A stretch of DNA of 17,102 nucleotides, from positions 1 to 17,102 of the forward strand of contig CAYJKY010000055.1 of NCBI GenBank assembly GCA_964370825.1, given 5' to 3'. Position 1 is the first letter of the stretch; every line of letters starts with the position of its first letter. The notes beneath the pieces were generated by a model, which searched no databases, was not told the origin of the DNA, and saw only the letters and a program-made list of their open reading frames with translations. The position numbers and the translations under genes are program-made. The stretch comes from CAYJBH01 sp964370825. Lineage in GTDB: Bacteria; Bacillota; Clostridia; Oscillospirales; Ruminococcaceae. Positions 15,534 through 17,102 of this stretch are shown here, piece by piece.

Positions 15534-16403
15534 ATGAATGATACAACTAATATATTACTTGAGGCCAAAAAGGCAAAAAAGCAAAAAACGCTAATAACAA
15601 ACATAATTTTCTATGTTGTTTTATTTATCATAGCCGCAGCAATGATTGTTCCATTTTTGTGGATGCTTTCCACATCCTTAAAGGAACAATACGACGCGGT
15701 TAAGATCCCACCGGTATGGGTTCCTATTCCCCCGCAATTTGAAAACTATATTAAGCTTTTTACCGAGCAACCAATGCTTAGTTTCATGCTTAACACATTA
15801 AAGATAGTGTTTTTTGTTGTTCTCGGGCAGCTGTTTTTCAGTAGCCTTGCAGCCTACTCGTTTGCAAGAATTCGCTTTACCGGAAGAAACATTCTGTTTT
15901 TCTTCTACATCGGAACCTTGATGATACCCGGGCAGGTGACCATGATACCCATATACCTAATGTTTGCGAATGTAGGTCTAACAGATACGCATTATGCCCT
16001 TATACTTCCGGCGCTGTTCTCGGCTTTTGGTGTTTTCCTGCTGAGACAGTTCTTTATGACACTGCCGAAGGAGTTGGAGGAAGCCGCAGAGATTGACGGC
16101 TGTAATCCCTTTACTACGTATCTACGCATCATGTTACCGTTGGTTATTCCGGCAATGCTCACGTTAGGAGTGTTTACCCTAATGAACACATGGAATGACT
16201 ATTTAGGACCGTTGATCTATCTGACCACCCCCGAAAAATTTACCATGACTCTTGGTATTTCATTCTTTAGGGGAATATACACAACCCAGTGGAACCTGGT
16301 TATGGCAGGGTCGGTTTTATCGGTGATTCCGATTTTAGCCGCATACCTCATTGCGCAAAAATACTTTACACAAGGCATCGCGTTTAGTGGAATGAAAGGT
16401 TAA
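15534..16403 (+). CDS. CUT1 sugar ABC transporter permease, MalG/UgpE-like
   Basis: A 289-residue membrane protein starting at the ATG at 15534, with AGGAGG 7 nt upstream; an in-frame GTG at 15507 inside the previous gene lacks such a site. It has six predicted helices and the EAA loop LEEAAEIDGCNPFTTYLRIMLP (about 181-202). The C-terminus (KYFTQGIAFSGMKG) is typical of MalG-type subunits. The gene begins 14 nt after the first permease stop. It is the last intact gene of this operon; immediately beyond it lies a transposon remnant, so any further operon genes may have been lost or displaced. Confidence 0.93.
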   Translation: MNDTTNILLEAKKAKKQKTLITNIIFYVVLFIIAAAMIVPFLWMLSTSLKEQYDAVKIPPVWVPIPPQFENYIKLFTEQPMLSFMLNTLKIVFFVVLGQLFFSSLAAYSFARIRFTGRNILFFFYIGTLMIPGQVTMIPIYLMFANVGLTDTHYALILPALFSAFGVFLLRQFFMTLPKELEEAAEIDGCNPFTTYLRIMLPLVIPAMLTLGVFTLMNTWNDYLGPLIYLTTPEKFTMTLGISFFRGIYTTQWNLVMAGSVLSVIPILAAYLIAQKYFTQGIAFSGMKG

Positions 16404-16472
16404 AATTAATGATTTAAGCGTAATGTTCATTAAGTATTGAAAGGGGCTGTCGCAATAAGGCACCTCCAAAAA

Positions 16473-16510
16473 ACAAAACGAGCACCCTAAAAAAGGGTAG
16501 CTCGTTTTGT
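16473..16510. terminator. Strong hairpin, probable bidirectional terminator inside the IS end
   Basis: ACAAAACGAGC pairs with GCTCGTTTTGT and ACCCT with AGGGT around an A-rich loop, with one bulged A. A-rich sequence precedes and T-rich sequence follows (TTTTGTCGTTT), so it can stop transcription either way. It probably ends the importer transcript, and in the original IS would have shielded the transposase from outside transcription. Confidence 0.7.
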
Positions 16511-16521
16511 CGTTTCATAAA

Positions 16522-16750
16522 ACAGATAATGATGCAACGTTCAAGCGATTAAAATATGACCATATTAAAAATGGACAACTTAAACCTACGTACAATGTTT
16601 AGAACATCAAACCAAGCAACTATGAAATGTAGAAGAAGAAAAAGTATCGTGATAACATTTACCGTGCTGATAACTTTCTCTATGCTGAGTTAGGTGACTT
16701 TTACATTTGTCCTAACGGCAAAAAGTTGAATTATACTTACGATAAAATTT
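16522..16750 (+). pseudogene. IS1182-family transposase remnant
   Basis: One continuous reading frame from 16522 gives recognisable family segments: DATFKRLKYDHIKNGQLKP with YNV, then an in-frame stop, then IKPSNYEM with a second stop, then KKKKYRDNIYRADNF and DFYICPNGKKL. The YRADN-F and YICPNG-x-L signatures are characteristic of IS1182 transposases. The N-terminus and the middle catalytic portion are missing and there are two stops, so the gene is dead. Confidence 0.8.
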
Positions 16751-16751
16751 T

Positions 16752-16844
16752 CTATAAGAACATTATTACAAGTACTACAACTATTATAACAGCGGCTGCC
16801 AATAAAAATATTCTTCTACGTCTATTGTTTACAGGCTCTTTCAT
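16752..16844 (-). CDS. Small single-helix membrane peptide, unknown function
   Basis: A 30-residue open frame. It has a basic N-terminus (MKEPVNNRRRR) followed by an uninterrupted hydrophobic helix rich in Ile, Val and Ala that runs to the C-terminus, as in N-in single-pass small membrane proteins. It overlaps the end of the 39-residue frame upstream by 23 nt in another frame, suggesting coupled translation. GGAG sits about 13-16 nt before the ATG, a little far. I do not recognise a family. The clean positive-inside/hydrophobic pattern makes chance less likely, but expression is unproven. Confidence 0.45.
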   Translation of the reverse strand: MKEPVNNRRRRIFLLAAAVIIVVVLVIMFL

Positions 16845-16941
16845 GATTACTTTTCAAAAGCTCCACAATTTCATCCTTTAGAGTAGTGCATTGTTTTAGC
16901 ACCTCTTTAAAATCGCCTGTGTTTTTTCCAAATCCAAACAT
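16822..16941 (-). CDS. Small soluble peptide of unknown function
   Basis: A 39-residue open frame beginning MFGFGKNTGDFKEV. An AGGGGA ribosome site stands about 7 nt before the ATG. The middle (FKEVLKQCTTLKDEIVELLK) is an amphipathic, charged helix with heptad-like Leu/Val spacing, compatible with a short coiled coil. Its 3' end overlaps the start of the next small frame. No family is recognised. The good ribosome site and the sensible amino acid pattern are the only support. Confidence 0.45.
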   Translation of the reverse strand: MFGFGKNTGDFKEVLKQCTTLKDEIVELLKSNHERACKQ

Positions 16942-17031
16942 TGTTTTATCCCCTATCATTTTTGTTTTTATTTATTAAAGTGACTATATAGTTTACCACT
17001 AAAATATAATGTTGTTTTATGTTTTGTGATG

Positions 17032-17097
17032 TTAAAAAATCATCATCACAAGCCCGATTAATGCGAAAATTGGCAATAATATTGTAAAGCATCCCAT
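17032..17097 (-). CDS. Very small hydrophobic peptide, possibly the end of a larger frame
   Basis: From the ATG at 17097 this frame codes 21 residues, almost all hydrophobic (MGCFTILLPIFALIG...), ending in TAA. Only 5 nt upstream remain in the window, so neither its ribosome site nor a longer upstream start can be checked. It may be the C-terminal helix of a larger protein. It precedes the two small frames above on the same strand. Confidence 0.3.
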   Translation of the reverse strand: MGCFTILLPIFALIGLVMMIF

Positions 17098-17102
17098 TCT
17101 CA

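Larger units (their letters stand above)
16443..16751 (+). mobile_element. Decayed left end of an IS1182-like insertion sequence
   Basis: GGGGCTGTCGC at 16443-16453 resembles the terminal repeat of IS1182-family elements. It is followed by a strong hairpin and then by transposase-like coding sequence broken by stops. The right end is missing; sequence homologous to transposase stops near 16750, where opposite-strand small open frames begin. The element is not mobile. Confidence 0.7.

Noticed and set aside
17024..17051. Inverted repeat TTGTGATG/CATCACAA as a terminator
   Set aside because: The perfect 8-bp arms overlap the end of a small frame but have no T-run on either side; possibly chance, or an operator, with nothing to decide it.
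1..17102. CRISPR array, rRNA or phage genes
   Set aside because: No regularly spaced repeats, no rRNA-like sequence and no phage structural or integrase signatures were seen on either strand.

Overview
The window looks like chromosomal DNA from an AT-rich, Gram-positive anaerobe of the Clostridia (Lachnospiraceae/Ruminococcaceae-like, plausibly a gut or other fibre-degrading habitat). The grounds are strong Shine-Dalgarno sites, a YesM/YesN two-component pair, a CUT1 sugar importer without its own ATPase, a flavodoxin, and a secreted esterase-like protein ending in a type I dockerin. The species cannot be named from the sequence.

Layout. (1) 1-89: a tRNA-Ser(CGA) on the minus strand. (2) 395-1920, minus strand: a metal-resistance pair, an ArsR/SmtB-type repressor with a complete DxH-x10-HxxH alpha5 zinc site, and a Cys/His-rich permease of the ArsP_1/SO_0444 type, behind a good promoter with a palindromic operator. 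(3) 1972-2471, plus strand: a short-chain flavodoxin behind a promoter followed by a perfect inverted repeat. (4) 2472-2840: no convincing gene. (5) 2852-4295, plus strand: a secreted SGNH hydrolase with an Ig-like module and a dockerin. (6) 4399-9450, minus strand: a cytoplasmic carbohydrate operon read GH31 (alpha-xylosidase-like), Gfo/Idh/MocA oxidoreductase, ThuA-like protein, six-hairpin glycosidase-like protein. (7) 9648-13000, minus strand: an AraC-type response regulator and its sensor kinase, overlapping by 4 nt. (8) 13200-16403, plus strand: sugar-binding lipoprotein and two CUT1 permeases, with a long hairpin between the binding protein and the first permease. (9) 16443-about 16750: the decayed end of an IS1182-like element. 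(10) 16752-17097, minus strand: three very small open frames, two of them hydrophobic single-helix peptides.

How it fits together. The kinase probably senses an extracellular sugar cue (directly or through the binding protein) and phosphorylates the AraC-type regulator. A 46-bp element, 40/46 identical in its two copies, lies in the same orientation and at nearly the same distance upstream of both the GH31 operon and the importer operon. It is the best candidate for the regulator's binding site and ties regions 6, 7 and 8 into one regulon. An imported oligosaccharide would then be processed in the cytoplasm. The combination of an NAD(P)-dependent Gfo/Idh oxidoreductase and a ThuA-like protein with two glycosidase-type enzymes recalls the 3-keto (oxidative) route of glycoside use known for Thu and related loci. 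This is the most interesting functional hypothesis here, but the substrate is inferred, not shown.
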